This document shows positions 60,136 to 64,000 of a stretch of 64,000 nt of DNA, in pieces; within the stretch, counting starts at the first letter, position 1; every line of letters starts with the position of its first letter. Position numbers and translations under genes: made by a program. Under the pieces are notes generated by a model. The model made no database searches. It was not told the origin of the DNA and saw nothing but the letters and a program-made list of their open reading frames with translations. The DNA comes from Bathynomus jamesi (taxonomy: Eukaryota > Arthropoda > Malacostraca > Isopoda > Cirolanidae): positions 180,001 to 244,000 of the forward strand of contig JAJOZX010000998.1 of NCBI GenBank assembly GCA_023014485.1, read 5' to 3'.

Positions 60136-61568
60136 AGTTTGTAAAACTCGATCGACAAGTTTTCAAATGTGTACTGGTGTAATCAGTGTACATCAAGTTC
60201 TGAACGTTGTTTAGATAGCACTCCGCTGCTTTTATGTATGTCGAAAGCTGACAACGGACTTTTTAAATTTTTAATCGTAGCTCTCCTGCTCACTTCACTA
60301 GAATGTAAGGTTGTACTGGGAGGGACAAACATATATTTTCTGTCCTCCCAGGGTTGTATCACCATGCAACAGATCAGCACGCGTTGAGGTTCCGGTCTCT
60401 CTCTAAAAAATTTTGCGAGAGAAAAAAAGTCGTTGTCCAGTTGAAAGAGGACCAAGGGGATGGAGCTATACTGAAAGTGGAACCACGTAACGGAATTGGA
60501 TGGGATTTGTTATTCTAGAAGCTGACGAAGAAACTCACCACTCTCATCTCAACTTCTTTTCGGTGAGCTCTGCTCCTCTGTTACGTCCAGCTGAAAGGCT
60601 CTCTACATGGTACTGCTCAATCAACCGCTTGGCTGTAGGCGATTTCACAACAAACTTACAGTGTGACTGTATGGGCAGTAAAACCTTAAACACTCGTTCA
60701 AACTCTCGTGATTTGCCTACCGAGTAGTAAGAATTACATTGAACTAAGCATCAGAACAGTGGAACCAGCACTGCCCGAAAATACCATTAGTCCACAAATG
60801 CTTGAAACTGTTCTGCACTCAACTGGATACGCATTCGGTTCCGTCTTCCCCTCTCGCTCGCTCTCTCGTCTTGTCGGTAATCGCTCACCTTACTTGGGTC
60901 AACCAAACGACACTGGTGGAATCTGGATTCAATTTAATTGCTTCCAAATTATGCCTTACGTTTTTTTGAAGAAAAAATAGCCAAAAGTTTGTAATTGTAA
61001 CTACTGTAATTGTAACTACTGTAATTATCACATTTCAAATTTAATGTACAAACAATAACCGTAATTTACTCTGGCCAAATGAAGGAGAAAATGACAAATT
61101 TACAGAATTTTGCAACAATTTGATCGCGCCCGAACGACCAATAAGGTAACTTATGGCATTTACATCGAGAAAAAGAACAAAATATATATATCATCAAACA
61201 AAATAAAAATACTGGACTGTATATGAGTATAAATGCGCTCATACATATTAACCATAATTGTAATTCACAAAATTATTATTGTTCGAACTATTTCAGAAAT
61301 AAAATCGATACAACAGCCCCAGAAGAAGACCAAAAGACCAAAATGAAAACCAAAAACTTTGCGCCATCAACTCGCAGCAACGAACCAAAGTAACATCTCG
61401 TCGGGGAGCGCGGACAACACGAATCCTCAAGACGCCACAAAAACGTTACTGGCAATCAATCTAAAATAGTAAACTACAGTTAAACATGATTTAGAACCTC
61501 AAATTTCTTAAATGCACTTAACAATAAAAACCTTAATATTAAAAACGTATACATCATATATATATATA
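60136..61568. other. gene-free stretch
   Basis: Several frames of 70-90 codons exist here (about 60169-60980), but none has a motif or similarity I recognise. No structured repeat was seen. Confidence 0.5.
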
Positions 61569-63123
61569 CAGGGTGTCCCAAAAAGAGTGACCCTAAACGA
61601 AATATTAATAACTTTTTTATTAAAGGTGCTAGAAGTAAATACTAAAAAATAAAATAACAAGCGAAGGTGTAAGTTTTATTCCCATGCACTAGTTAACCTC
61701 TACATGTTTTCCATCATTTACTATAACCAATCTAATTCTACGTTCAAATTCTTCAATGGCACGCTCCAGTACAGATGGGAAGATGGATGTGATAGTTTCC
61801 TGAATACGCTATTTCAATTCCACAATGTTTCTGGTTTGTTATGGTAAACTTTAGACTTAACATAACCCCAAAGATAAAAATCTAAAGGTGTTAAATCGGG
61901 GGAGCGAGCGGGCCATTTCATTGATCCTCCTCTACCAATCCATCGTCTTGGGAAAGTCTCGTTTAGAAATTCTTGAACGACTCTAGCATAGCGAGGCGGG
62001 GCTCCGTCTTGTTGAAAGATTATGGTTTGAAATGATTCAGGAGTTTCTTTTAGTAGTGGCACAAAGAAATCTTTTAACATCTTTAAGTACGAGGCACCTG
62101 TAACAGTCCTTTCTTCAAATAAATATGGACCATAAATTCGAGAACTTGACATTCCACACCAAACATTCACTTTGGGCGAATCACGTTCATGTTCAAAGGT
62201 CTCACGTGGATTTTCTGGTCCCCAAATTCTACAATTGTGGCGGTTAAGTTTTCCAGATGTATGAAACGTTGCCTCGTCAGTGAAGATGACGTTTTTCAGG
62301 AAATTTGAGTCTGAATCAATGAACTCGATTAGTTCCTGGCAAGTAGCAATTCTTACTGCGTAATCTTCTTTAAAAAGTTGATGATGCACTTGCACTTTGT
62401 AACATTTTAATTTCAGATTTTTGTGAAGGATTCTGTGAACCGACGATCGTGGGATGTTTAACTCAACTGAAACTCTCCTTACTGACGTTTTTGGATCCGT
62501 GTGAAATGCTTCCATAACAGCTTGCGACCTTTCTAGAGACTTACTCGGGCGTCCACAACTCTTTCTCTTAAGGACGGATCCAGTTTCTTCAAACGTTTTC
62601 ACCCATCTTTTTATGCTCTTCTTTCCTGGTGCCTGTTTATTGTGTTTAACTTGAAATCTTTGTGCTGTGATGATTGATTTACTTTCGTAAACATACCTGA
62701 CTAGTTCAGCTTTTTCTTGTGGTGTCGTCATCTGAGGGTGGGTGAAATTCTGTACAGTTTGTATCATAAGATGTTTTTTTTGGCCGCCAACTTGCTAGAA
62801 CAAGCGAGTGAGTGATTAGACTAGGTCCGGAACGAGCAAGTGAATGATTAGGCTAGTCTAGTCCGGTCCGTAGGATTCGCCGTCACAAGGCCTTTGGTTA
62901 GACTAGGCCACCCTTCATGATAAATGATTTCTTTTATGAGAAAATTTTGTAGAATTTTTTTTAACATTTTAAAGTAACGATATGTTTTTGATAATAATTA
63001 CATATACAGTATCAAAAACATACATCTTCACTTGTTATTTTAGTTTTTAGTATTTACTTCTAGCACCTTTAATAAAAAAGTTATTAATATTTCTTTTAGG
63101 GTCACATGTTTTGGGACACCCTG
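61569..63123 (-). mobile_element. mariner-type element, nearly complete, 1555 bp
   Basis: Inverted termini of about 75 bp start CAGGGTGTCCCAAAAAGAGT on the left; the complement of the right end reads CAGGGTGTCCCAAAACATGT. TA flanks both ends inside TA microsatellites (61567-61568 and 63124-63125). The inner ends of the termini share CTAGAAGTAAATAC-type sequence. The single gene on the minus strand is almost full length. Confidence 0.92.
61689..62767 (-). pseudogene. mariner-type transposase with DD41D spacing
   Basis: The ATG at 62765-62767 opens MIQTVQNFTHPQMTTPQEKA, followed by paired helix-turn-helix regions with GRPSK between them. The catalytic blocks are VIFTDEATFH, FQQDGAPPR and SPDLTPLDFYLWG. 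The second and third Asp (QQD and PLD) are separated by 41 residues, which places it in the DD41D (rosa-like) group rather than DD34D mariner. The frame runs to 61814; a one-base shift near 61818 and a TAG at 61809-61811 cut off about the last 40 residues, which remain readable to a stop at 61689. It cuts and pastes at TA sites. Confidence 0.88.
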
Positions 63124-63125
63124 TA

Positions 63126-63818
63126 TATATATATATTAAAGGAAAATATTGTCAGTATGTACTTAACTGTAACGCTAACTATATTTATTTAACCGCCCTC
63201 TCCTCAAAATAATGGAAACACGGAGCATGGGATAAGATAAACGAGAATCGAACACCTTATAACGTACGAATTTAGAAAAAGGCACGGGACAGAATTTTAG
63301 ACCTTATGCCATAGAAGAATAATGCTTTAGCAAAATCGAATTGAGAATCGAAGTGTAAGGAATGTTTAGTTTTATGTCACTTCATTTTACTATTTAATTT
63401 AACTAAAGGCAATACCTACTAATTTAATTAATACTATAGAAACGGGTAGTATTAACTTGGCTCAGCTAAAGGCTAGGAGGACGTGGGAATACCTCTTTTT
63501 AATTAAAAGGAAAATCGCTGCCACCAGAAATGCAGTAGTTCGACTTTTAATATAATGATTTTTATTTGTATTAACATGATTTTTATTTACTTTTAACAAT
63601 ATTTGTTATATCGAACTTATTCTGCATTATAAACTTCAACGGTTCTTCTATAATGAATTTCGTTTAACTGGATAAATTCCTGGCTGACTCAGCAGCGTGT
63701 GGCTGATTAGGTTTAACGTATGGGAAGCCGATACACTAAATAGATTTTATATGATTTTATTCAATTTAACTTTTGAAACACGGTGATTAAAGGTAGGGCG
63801 AATTAAGATGAATATCAT

Positions 63819-63862
<44 letters not shown>

Positions 63863-64000
63863 ACAAGGAGTTACAAGGACAAGAGGAAGCCTCAAAGACC
63901 TTTCGGTCCACTCTGGGAGGTTCCTGTTATTAAAAGTTTATTTTTGTTTCAACTATCCTAATAGTAGTAGAAAACTGGATAGAAAAGTAGAAGGCTCTCT
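63126..64000. other. gene-free stretch
   Basis: AT-rich DNA with a (GA)n array at 63823-63860. No gene recognised. Confidence 0.5.
63823..63860. repeat. (GA)n microsatellite
   Basis: About 38 bases of GA dinucleotide. Confidence 0.95.

Noticed and set aside
60169..60980. Possible small genes
   Set aside because: Three or four frames of 70-90 codons overlap on both strands; none has a motif, and start and splice context give no support.

Overview
The window reads as a transposon-dense, AT-rich arthropod genome segment, most likely from a decapod crustacean. The lineage call is an inference. It rests on long (TA)n, (TC)n, (GT)n and (AAT)n microsatellites, on recurrent TAACC-type motifs (related to arthropod TTAGG telomere units), and on a LINE at about 30-33.5 kb whose protein resembles a family I associate with crab genomes. 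I found no convincing host protein-coding gene, rRNA or functional tRNA. Nearly every reading frame longer than about 60 codons that I could interpret belongs to a mobile element.

Layout. 0-6.7 kb holds small inverted-repeat elements: a TA-flanked MITE, an element with 30-bp tandem repeats, two foldbacks, and a foldback with a tRNA-like core. 6.7-10.6 kb is a 3.9-kb element with roughly 190-bp inverted terminal repeats around a GC-rich transposase-like gene, itself hit by a hAT MITE with a perfect 8-bp target duplication. 11.7-16 kb carries a SINE, a foldback with 256-bp arms, a broken mariner and a 221-bp hAT MITE. 16.7-21.8 kb is a Ty3-type LTR retrotransposon with two near-identical 466-bp LTRs. 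21.9-27.3 kb carries a nested foldback, a dimeric tRNA-derived SINE, a LINE 3' half, a hAT element with an 8-bp duplication, and another LINE 3' end.

29.7-33.5 kb holds a LINE 3' fragment with a perfect hairpin, then a long decayed LINE. 33.5-39 kb has a mariner relic, a hAT-like MITE, a second copy of the 12-kb foldback family, two more SINEs and an inverted repeat. 40-44.4 kb is a large decayed gene with a PIN/FEN-like acidic motif set, split by a MULE-like MITE with a 9-bp duplication. 45.1-46.5 kb is a dead piggyBac transposase. 50-53.3 kb is a LINE whose N-terminal remnant has a 2A-like motif. 54.8-60.1 kb is an inverted-repeat-bounded gene of unassigned class (called family X here), split by a head-to-head pair of Penelope-like copies flanked by a 12-bp duplication. 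A deletion derivative of family X lies at 47.5-48.0 kb. 61.6-63.1 kb is a nearly complete mariner-type element with DD41D spacing.

How parts interact. Insertions are layered: hAT MITE into the long-TIR element, MULE-like MITE into the PIN-like gene, Penelope pair into family X. Autonomous and deleted forms of the same families sit together. Many frames are broken by single-base indels, several at homopolymers. Because one retroelement has about 99% identical LTRs, part of this damage may be sequence error rather than decay. The two strongest candidates for undescribed systems are the long-TIR GC-rich transposon (6700-10624) and family X (about 54784-60135 plus 47519-48045).
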